From the NCBI RefSeq assembly GCF_007992095.1, contig NZ_BJZP01000009.1, positions 94,565 through 158,564 on the forward strand: a stretch of DNA of 64,000 nt, given 5' to 3'. The notes under the pieces were generated by a model, which had not been told where the DNA came from, did not search any database, and saw only the letters and a list, made by a program, of their open reading frames with translations. The DNA comes from Paenirhizobium naphthalenivorans. Its GTDB lineage: Bacteria > Pseudomonadota > Alphaproteobacteria > Rhizobiales > Rhizobiaceae. The position numbers and the translations under genes were made by a program. Shown here piece by piece: positions 38,151 to 46,964 of the stretch. Numbering within the stretch: position 1 is the stretch's first letter; every line of letters starts with the position of its first letter.

Positions 38151-39056
38151 TCAGCCGCCGATGGTTGCCTTGCGGGCGTCGATGATCGGCTTGTAGAAGT
38201 CGACATTGACCTCGGCGAAGCCGGTGTAGTCACCACCCTGGATGGCGGCGAAGCAAGCCGGGTCAGACTTCGGCAGGCCCATCATGAAGTCCTTGAATTT
38301 TGTCTTCATGTCGTCGTTCATGGACGAACGCACAACGATCGGACCGTTCGGGATCAGCGGCGATTCCCACAGCTGAACGAGGTCGTCCATGTTCAGGATG
38401 CCCTTGTCGACCATCTTGCGCAGATTGCCCGAAGTGTAGCCGTCCTTGAATTCGCCAACGCCAGAGGCCCAGGTAGTGCCAGCGTCGAAAGTGCCCTTGA
38501 GCACTTCGAGAACGAGGTTTTCGTGGCCGCCCCCGAAGCCGGTTTCAGCGAAGAATTCCTTGACCGGGGCGCCGATGGCCTCCGGCAGGGTAACGGTCGG
38601 GATCAGGTAGCCAGACGTCGAATCCGGATCGGCGAAGCCGAGCTTCTTGCCCTTCATGTCTTCGAGCTTGGTGATGCCGCTGTCTTTGCGGGCAACCATG
38701 ACAGAGTGATAGCCCATCGAGCCGTCGGTCTGGACGGTGGTGAGGATCGGTTCAACAGCCTTTGCGTCGGTAAGGTATACTTTGGCATAGCCGGCAGCGC
38801 CGAGTTCTGCGTAGTCGAGGGTACCGCCGAGCAGACCCTGGATTACACCGTCATAGTCGGCGGCCGGGAACAGCGCGACCTTTTCGACGCCAATAGCGGC
38901 CGGCAGCTTGTCGACCATGCACTGGAAATTGCGCAGACGGTCGGCTTCGTTTTCGCCGCCCAGAATGCCGATGCGGAATTCCTTGAGGTCTTCGGCTGCT
39001 GCGACGCCGGCGAGCGAAACGAGCGCCACGGCGGCGAGAAGGGTCTTCTTCAGCAT
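38151..39056 (-). CDS. phnD: Phosphonate ABC transporter substrate-binding protein
   Basis: Periplasmic phosphonate receptor of 301 residues. The signal peptide ends near GVAAAED (about residue 21). The mature protein opens with RIGILGGENEADRLRNF and has the DYAELGAAGYAKVY, FADPDSTSGYLIP and GTFDAGTTWASG segments typical of PhnD. ATG 39056 follows GGAGATGAAC; the in-frame reading to 39209 overlaps phnC and is ignored. It is followed by a stem-loop before the permeases. Confidence 0.95.
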   Translation of the reverse strand: MLKKTLLAAVALVSLAGVAAAEDLKEFRIGILGGENEADRLRNFQCMVDKLPAAIGVEKVALFPAADYDGVIQGLLGGTLDYAELGAAGYAKVYLTDAKAVEPILTTVQTDGSMGYHSVMVARKDSGITKLEDMKGKKLGFADPDSTSGYLIPTVTLPEAIGAPVKEFFAETGFGGGHENLVLEVLKGTFDAGTTWASGVGEFKDGYTSGNLRKMVDKGILNMDDLVQLWESPLIPNGPIVVRSSMNDDMKTKFKDFMMGLPKSDPACFAAIQGGDYTGFAEVNVDFYKPIIDARKATIGG

Positions 39057-39141
39057 GAGTTCATCTCCTTTGTTCCGGACAGTCCGGAGAGCGTTCTGAT
39101 CAATGGGGTGCCCTTCACGCGGGCGGTCGATCGTCTTGATT

Positions 39142-39999
39142 TCAAGCTTCGGCGACGGCCAGAGCCTTGAAACCGGGGGATGCGGGGGCGCCGGATGCCG
39201 CCGGGGCACTCGGAATTCGAATGCTGGTCGACGTCATGCTTTCATTGACACCGTCACCATTCGCGTCTGCGCCATAGATTTCCTGGACCGTCTCAGCGGT
39301 CAGTTGGTCTGGCGGCCCGTCGAAGACGACGCAGCCTTTGGCCATGCCGATGATGCGGGAGCAGTAATTGCGTGCGGTGTCGAGCGTGTGCAGATTGGTG
39401 ACGACGGTGATGCCCTCACGCTTGTTGATGTCCCTCAGGGCATCCATGACGATCTTGGCGTTCAGCGGGTCGAGCGAAGCGATCGGCTCGTCGGCCAGCA
39501 CTACCTTGGGCCCCTGCATCAGGGCGCGGGCGATCGCAACACGCTGCTGTTGACCACCGGACAGCGTGCCGGCCGGCTGAAGGGCCGTCTGCTCGATACC
39601 GAGGCGCTCGAGCGCGGCGATCGCCATGATGCGTTCTTCACGGGTGAAGATGTTAAGGATACTGAGTGCTGTCGGACGATGGTTGAGCCGGCCGAGCAGA
39701 ACATTGGTCAGCACGTCGAGACGGGGTACCAGGTTGAACTGCTGAAAGATCATCGCGCAGTCGCGCTGCCAGTTGCGCAGGCCGGAGCCGCGAAGGGCAG
39801 AGACTTCGACATCGCCGAAATGGATCGAGCCGGAGGAGGGATCAACCAGCCGGTTGATCATGCGCAGAAGCGTCGATTTCCCGGCGCCGGATCGGCCGAT
39901 GACCCCGACCATCTCGCCGCGATCAATCTCCACGTTCACGCTGTCCACTGCGACATGCTGGCCGAACTTGCGGGTGACATTCTTCAGCTGGAATTTCAT
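39142..39999 (-). CDS. phnC: Phosphonate ABC transporter ATP-binding protein
   Basis: A 285-residue ATPase energising PhnD/PhnE. Walker A is GRSGAGKST (35-43), the signature is [15 protein letters not shown] and Walker [14 protein letters not shown]. The last 45 residues form an extra tail beyond the usual domain. It is first of the transport genes and lies 119 bases after the acyltransferase gene in an AT-rich stretch that may hold a second promoter. Confidence 0.94.
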   Translation of the reverse strand: MKFQLKNVTRKFGQHVAVDSVNVEIDRGEMVGVIGRSGAGKSTLLRMINRLVDPSSGSIHFGDVEVSALRGSGLRNWQRDCAMIFQQFNLVPRLDVLTNVLLGRLNHRPTALSILNIFTREERIMAIAALERLGIEQTALQPAGTLSGGQQQRVAIARALMQGPKVVLADEPIASLDPLNAKIVMDALRDINKREGITVVTNLHTLDTARNYCSRIIGMAKGCVVFDGPPDQLTAETVQEIYGADANGDGVNESMTSTSIRIPSAPAASGAPASPGFKALAVAEA

Positions 40000-40118
40000 C
40001 TCGGCTCTTTCGACGTCCTATTCATCGGATCGCACTGGCTTTAGCGAGGGACCGTGAAGCGCGAATGTCAGATTTGTGTAGGAAATGTAAAATTACCTAA
40101 GATATTGAAAAATAATGA

Positions 40119-40736
40119 TTAACGAACATATTTTTCGACAAATTCCTGGGCGTCGAGAGTGCGGAAATCAGAAAGCGCGGCAAACAGCCGGTCATGATCC
40201 CAGTTCCACCAGGAAAGTTCTTCCATGCCGGTGGCGGTCTCGGCGTTGAAGCGTTCGCGGATCAGTCTGGCGGGAACGCCACCGACGATCGTGTAGGGCG
40301 CGACATCCCTCGATACGACAGCGCCTGCGCCAATCACGGCCCCGTTGCCGACGGTCACGCCGGGCAGGACAGTGGCGCCATGACCGATCCATACGTCATG
40401 GCCGATCGTGACCCGGTTTCCCCGGCGCCATTCGAAGAAGTCGTGGTCGTTTGCGGCGCCGTCGAAATAGTCGGCGGCGCGATAGGTGAAGTGATGCAGT
40501 GTCGCCCGCCACGTTGGATGGTTGGTGGCGTTGATCCGCACAGCCGCCGCGATATTGGCGAACTTGCCGATTTCGGCGCACCACACCGAACCGTCCTGCA
40601 TGATGTAGGAATAGTCGCCCATGACGACCTCGTCGAGCCGACAGCGCTCTGCCACCTCGGTGTAGCGACCGAGCGTCGCGTTTGTTACGCTGGCGCTCTC
40701 GTGGATAAGAGGCTCAAGCCCGAGTTTCTTGCTCAT
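40119..40736 (-). CDS. Hexapeptide-repeat acyltransferase of the C-P lyase operon
   Basis: A left-handed beta-helix acetyltransferase of 205 residues ([32 protein letters not shown]), of the group regularly found with phn genes and annotated as phosphonate metabolism acyltransferase. It is not homologous to the GNAT enzyme PhnO but may also acetylate aminoalkylphosphonates or their products; this is inference. The start overlaps the phnL stop by four bases, so it belongs to the phnG-L transcript. Confidence 0.9.
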   Translation of the reverse strand: MSKKLGLEPLIHESASVTNATLGRYTEVAERCRLDEVVMGDYSYIMQDGSVWCAEIGKFANIAAAVRINATNHPTWRATLHHFTYRAADYFDGAANDHDFFEWRRGNRVTIGHDVWIGHGATVLPGVTVGNGAVIGAGAVVSRDVAPYTIVGGVPARLIRERFNAETATGMEELSWWNWDHDRLFAALSDFRTLDAQEFVEKYVR

Positions 40737-41440
40737 GCGGCAATCTTTCTGGGCGAGAACTGCGACACGTCGAGAATGCGGTCGGCAACAGCTTCCCGTA
40801 CTTCCTCGTCGTGAAAGATACCAAGTAGGGCGATGCCGGCCGTCTTCTTGGCGCGGATCATTTCGACGACGACGGCGCGGTTGGCGGCATCGAGCGAGGC
40901 GGTCGGCTCGTCGAGCAACAGGATGCGGTGGTCGGTGATGAAGCCACGGGCGATGTTGACGCGCTGTTGCTCGCCGCCCGAGAAGGTGGCGGGCGGCAGT
41001 TGCCAGAGATCGCGCGGTAGGTTGAGCTTCGCCAGCAGCTCGGCGGCGCGTTCGCGCGCTTGCTCGGCCGCGACGCCGCGCGCCACCAAGGGCTCAGCGA
41101 CGACGTCGATGGTGGCGACGCGCGGCACGGTGCGCAGGAACTGGCTGACATAGCCGAGCGTCGCGCGCCGAACTTCAAGCACCGAGCGCGGATCGGCGCT
41201 GGCGATGTCGATGATGCGGTTTTTGTGGTCGATCAGGATCTGGCCGGCATCGACGGCATAGTTGCCGTAGAGCATTTTCAGGATTGAGCTCTTGCCGATG
41301 CCGGAGGGGCCGCCAAGCACGACGCATTCGCCAGAAGCGACCGAGAAGGATACATTGGCCACCACCGGCAGGCGCAGGCCATCGCGCAGGTGCATGGTGA
41401 AGCTCTTGGAGACGTCCGAGACGACGAGGGGCGTTGCCAT
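40733..41440 (-). CDS. phnL: C-P lyase system protein PhnL
   Basis: ABC-type ATPase of 235 residues, not a transporter subunit. With PhnG, PhnH and PhnI it helps make the ribose-phosphonate triphosphate. Walker [11 protein letters not shown] near 43-52, signature [15 protein letters not shown] and Walker [13 protein letters not shown] are present. It lies between phnK and the acyltransferase gene. Confidence 0.95.
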   Translation of the reverse strand: MATPLVVSDVSKSFTMHLRDGLRLPVVANVSFSVASGECVVLGGPSGIGKSSILKMLYGNYAVDAGQILIDHKNRIIDIASADPRSVLEVRRATLGYVSQFLRTVPRVATIDVVAEPLVARGVAAEQARERAAELLAKLNLPRDLWQLPPATFSGGEQQRVNIARGFITDHRILLLDEPTASLDAANRAVVVEMIRAKKTAGIALLGIFHDEEVREAVADRILDVSQFSPRKIAA

Positions 41441-41461
41441 TGGAATTTCCTCTCCTGGCTA

Positions 41462-42238
41462 TCAGACTTGCAGAATCGAAGAGACGAGCAGTTGGGTGTA
41501 GGGCTCGCGCGGATCGTCGAGGACACGATCGGTCAGCCCCTGCTCGATGACGTGGCCGTCCTTCATCACCATCATGCGATGGGACAGCAACCGGGCGACG
41601 GCGAGGTCATGGGTGACGACAATGGCCGATAGGCCGAGATCGTTGACGAGGCCGCGCACCAAGTCGAGTAGGCGCGCCTGCACCGAGACGTCGAGGCCGC
41701 CGGTCGGCTCGTCCATGAAGACGAGGCGTGGACCGGTCACCAGGTTGCGGGCGATCTGAAGGCGCTGGCGCATGCCGCCGGAAAAGGCGCGCGGCTGGTC
41801 ATCGATGCGGTCCGTGCTGATCTCCACCCGCTCCAGCCAGTCGCTGGCGGTACGGCGAATGTTGCCATAATGGCGGTCTCCCACCGCCATCAGCCGCTCG
41901 CCGACATTGGCGCCGGCCGATACGGTCATGCGCAGGCCATCGGCCGGGTTCTGGTGGACGAAGCCCCAGTCTGTGCGCATCAGGAAACGCCGCTCGGCCT
42001 CGCTCATGTGGTAGAGGTCACGATAGCCACCGTCGCGCATGTGGTATTCGACCGTGCCGGTGGTTGGCATCAGCCGAGTCGACAGGCAGTTGAGCAACGT
42101 TGTCTTGCCAGAACCCGACTCGCCGACGATCGCCAGCACCTCGCCGGGCCAGAGCTCGAAGGCGACATTGCTGCAACCGATACGTTTGCCATAGAATTTC
42201 GACAGGTCGCGGACCTTGAGAAGCGGCATGTCGGTCAT
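41462..42238 (-). CDS. phnK: C-P lyase system protein PhnK
   Basis: ABC-type ATPase of 258 residues that docks on the PhnGHIJ core complex. Walker A is GESGSGKTT (39-47), the signature FSGGMRQRLQIARNL and Walker B LVFMDEPTGGLD. The start overlaps the phnJ stop by four bases. Confidence 0.95.
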   Translation of the reverse strand: MTDMPLLKVRDLSKFYGKRIGCSNVAFELWPGEVLAIVGESGSGKTTLLNCLSTRLMPTTGTVEYHMRDGGYRDLYHMSEAERRFLMRTDWGFVHQNPADGLRMTVSAGANVGERLMAVGDRHYGNIRRTASDWLERVEISTDRIDDQPRAFSGGMRQRLQIARNLVTGPRLVFMDEPTGGLDVSVQARLLDLVRGLVNDLGLSAIVVTHDLAVARLLSHRMMVMKDGHVIEQGLTDRVLDDPREPYTQLLVSSILQV

Positions 42239-43134
42239 TCGGCGGCCTCCTTCGCAACGCCCAGGTGGCCAACATGGCCATGCTCGCGGCGCTCTTCACA
42301 GTGATCGGTGTCGGAGCAGACGAACATGCGCCCACCCTTATCGTCGAGGATAACCTCGTCGAGATAGACTTGTTCCGCGCCGCACAGCGCGCATGGCTTG
42401 TCGAAGGTCTGGACCTCGAACGGATGGTCCTCGAAATCGAGGCTCACGACTTCGGTGAACGGCGGCACGGCGTAGATCCGCTTCTCGCGGCCGGCGCCGA
42501 ACAGCTGGAGCGCCTCCGACATGTGCATCTTCGGATTGTCGAATTTCGGCGTCGGCGAGGGGTCCATGACATAGCGCCCTGCGACCTTGACCGGATAGGC
42601 ATAGGTCGTGGCGATCCGGCCATTCTTGGCGATATCCTCATACAGCTTGACGTGCATGAGGCCATATTCTTCTAGCGCATGCATCTTGCGCGTCTCGGTC
42701 TCGCGCGGCTCGAGGAAGCGCAAGGGTTCCGGGATTGGCACCTGGTAGACCAGCACCTGGTTTTCCTTCAGCTTTTCCTCGGGGATGCGATGGCGTGTCT
42801 GGATGATCGTCGCGTCCTTGGTGTGGGTGGTGACGGCGACATTGGCGACCTTCTGGAAAAAGGCGCGGATCGACACAGCATTAGTCGTGTCGTCGGCACC
42901 CTGGTCAATCACCTTCAGCACGTCATCCTGACCGATGATCGAGGCCGTTACCTGTACGCCGCCGGTGCCCCAACCATAGGGCATGGGCATTTCGCGTGAG
43001 GCGAAGGGGACCTGGTAGCCGGGAATCGCGATCGCCTTGAGGATCGCCCGGCGGATCATCCGCTTTGTCTGTTCGTCCAGATAAGCGAAATTATAACTCG
43101 CCAGTCCGGAATATTGCGAAACTTTCTGCGTCAT
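42235..43134 (-). CDS. phnJ: Alpha-D-ribose 1-methylphosphonate 5-phosphate C-P lyase
   Basis: Radical-SAM enzyme that breaks the C-P bond. The 299 residues carry cysteines C248, C251, C273 and C279 (CALC...FVC...DHC), with the same spacing as the four E. coli PhnJ cysteines that hold the iron-sulfur cluster and take part in catalysis. The glycine-rich MPYGWGTGGVQVT segment is also present. It is separated from phnI by 142 bases that contain a small ORF on the other strand. Confidence 0.97.
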   Translation of the reverse strand: MTQKVSQYSGLASYNFAYLDEQTKRMIRRAILKAIAIPGYQVPFASREMPMPYGWGTGGVQVTASIIGQDDVLKVIDQGADDTTNAVSIRAFFQKVANVAVTTHTKDATIIQTRHRIPEEKLKENQVLVYQVPIPEPLRFLEPRETETRKMHALEEYGLMHVKLYEDIAKNGRIATTYAYPVKVAGRYVMDPSPTPKFDNPKMHMSEALQLFGAGREKRIYAVPPFTEVVSLDFEDHPFEVQTFDKPCALCGAEQVYLDEVILDDKGGRMFVCSDTDHCEERREHGHVGHLGVAKEAAE

Positions 43135-43169
43135 CGAGCGTTGTCCTGGATCAGAAGGAGGTGCTGGAA

Positions 43170-43265
43170 ATGGATATCAGTGTCATTCTCACAATCATTA
43201 TTGCGGTCATGATCGCATCCACGGTCGGTAGCGCTTATTGGTTCAGCGCGCAGAACCGCGATTGA
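43170..43265 (+). CDS. Candidate 31-residue single-helix membrane peptide, antisense in the phnJ-phnI gap
   Basis: AAGGAGGTG at 43155-43163, a near-perfect Shine-Dalgarno, lies seven bases before ATG 43170. The peptide is a single hydrophobic helix (SVILTIIIAVMIASTVGSAY) with an acidic residue before it and WFSAQNRD after it, the layout of known bacterial small membrane proteins. It is on the opposite strand to all phn structural genes and fits exactly in the gap between phnJ and phnI. No promoter is obvious and I know no homologue. It could still be chance. Confidence 0.5.
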   Translation: MDISVILTIIIAVMIASTVGSAYWFSAQNRD

Positions 43266-43276
43266 ATATGGTTCTG

Positions 43277-44386
43277 TCATTCTGCAGCCTCGGCCAATGC
43301 GCTTTGCTGCTTGCGTTGCATCGCCTCGAACTCGCCACGCATGCGTCGGACCAGATCAAGCTCGGCTTGGAAGTCGACATAGTGGGGTAGCTTGAGATGC
43401 TCGACGAAGCCAGTTGCCTGGACGTTGTCGGAATGTGAAATGACGAATTCCTCGTCCTGCGCCGGTGCGACGATGTCTTCGCCGAATTCGTTGACGCGCA
43501 AGGCCCGATCGACAAGCGACATGGCCATGGCCTTGCGCTCGCTCTGGCCAAAGACGAGGCCATAACCTCGGGTGAACTGCGGCGGCGCCTTGGCTGAACC
43601 CTTGAACTGGTTGACCATCTGGCACTCGGTGACGCGAATCTCTCCGAGCGAAACGGCAAAGCCGAGTTCGGGGACGTCCAGCTCGACTTCCACCTCGCCG
43701 ATGCGGATCTCGCCGACAAAGGGATGCGTGCGGCCATAGCCGCGCTGGGTCGAATAGGCCAGCGCAAGCAGGAAACCCTCGTCGCCGCGCGCGAGCGCCT
43801 GGAGGCGCGTATCACGCTCCATCGGGAATTCGATCGGCTCGCGTGTGATGTCGCCGGCGATGTGATCCGGCGGCATGTCGCCATCGGCTTCGATCAAGCC
43901 TTCTTCAGCGAGGATTTCTGACACTCGCATCACGGCTTCACCGAGCGGTTCCTTGTGCACGGGCTCGGTCACTCCGCCATCCTCCAGCAGCGAGGTGTCT
44001 AGCAGCCGGTGCGTATAGTCGAAGGTCGGGCCGAGCAGCTGGCCGCCGGGCAGGTCCTTGTAGGTGGCGGAGATACGGCGCTCGACTTGCATTTGCTCGG
44101 TGTCGATCGGCACCGAGTAACCGAAGCGTGGCAGTGTGGTGCGATAGGCTCTGAGGAGGAAGATCGCCTCGATCATGTCGCCTCTCGCCTGCTTGACGGC
44201 CAACGCGGCCAGTGCACGATCATGCAGCGAGGCTTCCGCCATGACGCGATCGACGGCGAGGCCGAGCTGCTCGACGATCTGCTCGATGGTCAGCGCCGGA
44301 AGCGAGCGGTCGCCGCGGCGCCGATCGGCCATCAGTCGATGTGCATTGTCGATAGCGGCTTCCCCGCCCTTGACGGCAACATACAT
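43277..44386 (-). CDS. phnI: C-P lyase core subunit PhnI
   Basis: Part of the PhnGHI(L) nucleosidase-type step that swaps adenine of ATP for phosphonate. The 369 residues begin YVAVKGGEAAIDNAH and include LARGDEGFLLALAYSTQRGYGR and KAPPQFTRGYGLVFGQSERKA, all typical. ATG 44386 lies four bases after phnH. Confidence 0.96.
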   Translation of the reverse strand: MYVAVKGGEAAIDNAHRLMADRRRGDRSLPALTIEQIVEQLGLAVDRVMAEASLHDRALAALAVKQARGDMIEAIFLLRAYRTTLPRFGYSVPIDTEQMQVERRISATYKDLPGGQLLGPTFDYTHRLLDTSLLEDGGVTEPVHKEPLGEAVMRVSEILAEEGLIEADGDMPPDHIAGDITREPIEFPMERDTRLQALARGDEGFLLALAYSTQRGYGRTHPFVGEIRIGEVEVELDVPELGFAVSLGEIRVTECQMVNQFKGSAKAPPQFTRGYGLVFGQSERKAMAMSLVDRALRVNEFGEDIVAPAQDEEFVISHSDNVQATGFVEHLKLPHYVDFQAELDLVRRMRGEFEAMQRKQQSALAEAAE

Positions 44387-44390
44387 GGTC

Positions 44391-44999
44391 TCAAACCTCC
44401 TTCGGCGTGATCTTGCAGGTGCGCGGCAGGCCGAGCATCTGGTGTCCGGCGGTAAGAACGACGTCGATGCCGCGCGGAAAGAGTGTGCGGTTGTCAGCCC
44501 ACTGCCGCAGGAACATCTCGGGCAATCCCTGGGGAGACACCGCCGTACTGTCGCGGATGCCCGGTCCAGTCAGCCTGAGTGGTGCGCCATTCTCGAGACT
44601 GGTTACCTCCAGAACAATCGTCGTCGATCGGTCAGGGTATTCTTGGGTTCCGGTGGCGAAAAGGCCGAAAGAGGAGAGCGAGGCACCGGCCTCGGCAAAG
44701 GCGAAGCGCGCTTCCGACTTCTCGCGGGTGAGCGGCGCGCCGGTGTGGAAGGAGATCCATTCCGCCGCCGTCGACTTGGCGAGCCCCTGCGTCAGCCAGA
44801 CTGGCGTATCATGATCAAGAAGCGTCAGCGCGATCGCGCCGGCGGCAATACCCATCGGCTTTGGTGGTTCAACCTCCGGCAGGATGGATTTGATTGTCCC
44901 GGGCCGCGACAGGCAGTCCATCATCATGCGGAATACGCTCTGGGCGTGATGCACCGGTTCGGCAAAACCGCCCGTCAGAGCTTCGATCTTCGCGTTCAT
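44391..44999 (-). CDS. phnH: C-P lyase core subunit PhnH
   Basis: Structural subunit of the PhnGHIJ complex, 202 residues. The opening LTGGFAEPVHHAQSVFRMMMDCLSRPG contains the family motif; later RLTGPGIRDS and FPRGIDVVLTAGHQMLGLPRT are also typical. ATG 44999 overlaps the phnG stop by one base (TGATG). The in-frame reading extending to 45371 overlaps phnG and is not real. Confidence 0.95.
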   Translation of the reverse strand: MNAKIEALTGGFAEPVHHAQSVFRMMMDCLSRPGTIKSILPEVEPPKPMGIAAGAIALTLLDHDTPVWLTQGLAKSTAAEWISFHTGAPLTREKSEARFAFAEAGASLSSFGLFATGTQEYPDRSTTIVLEVTSLENGAPLRLTGPGIRDSTAVSPQGLPEMFLRQWADNRTLFPRGIDVVLTAGHQMLGLPRTCKITPKEV

Positions 45000-45469
45000 C
45001 AGTCTTCTCCCCGTACCATGGTGAAGAAATCGACGCGCGTCGCAGCCGTCTCCTCCGATTTCCGCCGTTTGTCCGTGGCGGTCTGGGCCTCGATCGGCTG
45101 CAGCAGTTGGGCTTCGACCATTTCGCGATGGGACTGGTCTTGCCACAGCGCATCGAAAACCGCAGCGAGCTTGGCGCGCTTGAGATTGGCGCCGAGGACG
45201 TGGCCATGCCCAACCAGGCCATTGTCCAGCCTTACCGTGGCGCGACTGACAGTCGCCTCCCCCAGGTTGAAGGGAGATCCACCCCCGCCGATCCGGCCAC
45301 GCACCATGACGAGGCCGGTCTCCGGCCCCCGCAGAATCTGTACTTCGGGTTGTTTGGATAGGCCGTTCCACGCGCGGCTCAGGTCATTGAGCGCGGCACG
45401 GGCCAGCAGGTTCACAACCCGCTTCCGCTCCGTCGTCGCCGATTCCGTATTTTCCTGTTTTGCTTCCAT
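44999..45469 (-). CDS. phnG: C-P lyase core subunit PhnG
   Basis: First structural gene of the C-P lyase operon, 156 residues. Conserved parts are RKRVVNLLARA, the FNLGEATVSRATVRL stretch and VGHGHVLGANLKRAKLAAVFDAL. The leader upstream has a perfect PhnF-type palindrome and a Pho-box-like repeat. Confidence 0.95.
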   Translation of the reverse strand: MEAKQENTESATTERKRVVNLLARAALNDLSRAWNGLSKQPEVQILRGPETGLVMVRGRIGGGGSPFNLGEATVSRATVRLDNGLVGHGHVLGANLKRAKLAAVFDALWQDQSHREMVEAQLLQPIEAQTATDKRRKSEETAATRVDFFTMVRGED

Positions 45470-45484
45470 TGTCAGGCCTCTAAA

Positions 45485-45502
45485 TGTCTAGTAATATAGA
45501 CA
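45485..45502. promoter_or_regulatory. Putative PhnF operator
   Basis: TGTCTA-GTAATA-TAGACA is a perfect inverted repeat 16 bases upstream of the phnG start. It has the size and TCTA/TAGA character of sites used by HutC/PhnF-type GntR repressors. The phnF gene is divergent and next to it. Confidence 0.55.
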
Positions 45503-45536
45503 ATCATACAAGTTACTGTATGGCTACCAATCGGGC

Positions 45537-45554
45537 ATGACAAGCGTGTGACAT
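45537..45554 (-). promoter_or_regulatory. Putative Pho box upstream of phnG
   Basis: On the minus strand ATGTCAC-ACGC-TTGTCAT matches the rhizobial Pho box (CTGTCAT-N4-CTGTCAT) at 11 of 14 positions, with the correct 11-base period. It overlaps the annotated phnF start codon and would face phnG. Confidence 0.4.
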
Positions 45555-46290
45555 GACACAACAGAAATCCATGGAACGACAAAAGGGCGTGGCGCTCTGG
45601 CGGCAGATTGCCGACAGGATAAGAGCGTCGATCACGCAAGGCGACTATGACGCGACCGGCATGGTGCCGGCGGAAACGCAGCTTGCCGCAGCGTTCGGTG
45701 TCAACCGCCATACGGTGAGAAGTGCGCTCGCGGCTTTGGCGCAGGAAGGCATCGTCCGCGCCGCGCAGGGCCGCGGAACGATGATCGTGCGAAGGGACAA
45801 GTTCACCTTTCCGATCGCGCGGCGCACCCGCTTCACCGAGGGCATCGGCGCGCAGGCACGAGATCTGGAAGGCTTGCTGTTGTCATCAGGGCGGGAGCCC
45901 GCGAGTGAGGATGTGGCGCGGCGGCTCAAACTCGCCATCGGCGAACCGGTCATCCGCCTCGATGCCCTGCGCAAGGCAGACGGCCGGCCGCTCTCTCGCA
46001 CTACGACATGGTTCCCGGCCGAGCGCTTCCACGGAATCGACGTGGCCTTTCGCCGAAGAGGCTCGATCACCTGTGCGCTCGAAGATCTCGGCGTGGCGGA
46101 CTACCTGCGTGAGGTGACCGAGATTTCAGCCATTCATGCCGAACCAGACGATGTGGCCGACCTGGCGCTCACTCCCGGCGCTATTGTTCTCGTGACGCGC
46201 GCGCTCAACACGGATATGGACGGCATTCCAATGCAATACGCGGTCACACGGTTTCCCGCTGACCGCGTCGAATTCACCATCACCAATTGA
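45553..46290 (+). CDS. phnF: GntR/HutC family regulator PhnF
   Basis: Repressor of the phosphonate operon, 245 residues. The winged helix (GVALWRQIADRIRASI through FGVNRHTVRSALAALAQEGIVRAAQGRGT) is at residues 13-75 and a UTRA ligand domain follows to the end. The RQKGVALWRQIAD opening is typical of PhnF. ATG 45553 is used; ATG 45571 (MERQKG) is possible and would free the Pho-box-like repeat from the coding region. Divergent from phnG. Confidence 0.92.
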   Translation: MTQQKSMERQKGVALWRQIADRIRASITQGDYDATGMVPAETQLAAAFGVNRHTVRSALAALAQEGIVRAAQGRGTMIVRRDKFTFPIARRTRFTEGIGAQARDLEGLLLSSGREPASEDVARRLKLAIGEPVIRLDALRKADGRPLSRTTTWFPAERFHGIDVAFRRRGSITCALEDLGVADYLREVTEISAIHAEPDDVADLALTPGAIVLVTRALNTDMDGIPMQYAVTRFPADRVEFTITN

Positions 46291-46305
46291 TGGAAGCTGG
46301 GCGCG

Positions 46306-46941
46306 TCAGTGTGCGCCCGACATGTCGCCCAGGACTTCCTTCGACTTGACGGTCGAGTCCGGGTTCAGCTTGTAGACCATCGGAACGCCGGTCGCGAGGT
46401 TGAGCTTGAGGATCTCTTCCTTGGACAGGCGGTCCAGCACCATGACGAGCGCCCGCAGTGAATTGCCGTGGGCGGCGACCAGAACGGTTTCACCACTGAG
46501 AACGCGCGGCAGGATGTCGGTCAGGTAATAGGGCCATACACGGGCGCCAGTATCGCGCAGACTCTCGCCGCCCGGAGGCGGAACGTCATAGGAGCGGCGC
46601 CAGATGTGCACCTGTTCTTCGCCCCATTTGGCGCGCGCGTCATCCTTGTTAAGGCCGGAAAGGTCGCCGTAGTCGCGCTCATTCAGTGCCTCGTCACGGA
46701 TCGTCTCGAGATTGGGCTGGCCGACATTGTCGAGCACGATCTGGCAGGTGCGCTGCGCGCGCGAAAGTGCCGACGTGAAGGCGATGTCGAACTTGATGCC
46801 GTAGTCGGCGAGTGCCTTGCCGCCGGCATTGGCTTCCTGAACCCCGAGCTCCGTCAGGCCTGGATCCTTCCAGCCGGTGAACAGGTTCTTCAGGTTCCAT
46901 TCGCTCTGCCCATGGCGCACGAGCACAAGAGTACCACTCAT
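46306..46941 (-). CDS. gpmA: 2,3-bisphosphoglycerate-dependent phosphoglycerate mutase
   Basis: Interconverts 3- and 2-phosphoglycerate. The 211-residue protein has the phospho-histidine motif [12 protein letters not shown] (H10), the [13 protein letters not shown] segment, RDYGDLSG and [11 protein letters not shown]. Length is close to the short form seen in rhizobia. It lies 23 bases after dapB on the same strand and is convergent with phnF. Confidence 0.95.
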   Translation of the reverse strand: MSGTLVLVRHGQSEWNLKNLFTGWKDPGLTELGVQEANAGGKALADYGIKFDIAFTSALSRAQRTCQIVLDNVGQPNLETIRDEALNERDYGDLSGLNKDDARAKWGEEQVHIWRRSYDVPPPGGESLRDTGARVWPYYLTDILPRVLSGETVLVAAHGNSLRALVMVLDRLSKEEILKLNLATGVPMVYKLNPDSTVKSKEVLGDMSGAH

Positions 46942-46964
46942 CGGAAATTCCTCCGCATTGTTTG

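Noticed and set aside
39074..39088. TCCGGAC-A-GTCCGGA palindrome upstream of phnD
   Set aside because: The one-base centre cannot form a hairpin loop without losing several pairs, and nothing links it to a known regulator. It is left as an unexplained short palindrome.
46299..46318. GGGCGC/GCGCCC hairpin at the phnF-gpmA convergent junction
   Set aside because: The stem is only 6 bp, it overlaps the end of gpmA and there is no T-run on either strand, so it was not called a terminator.
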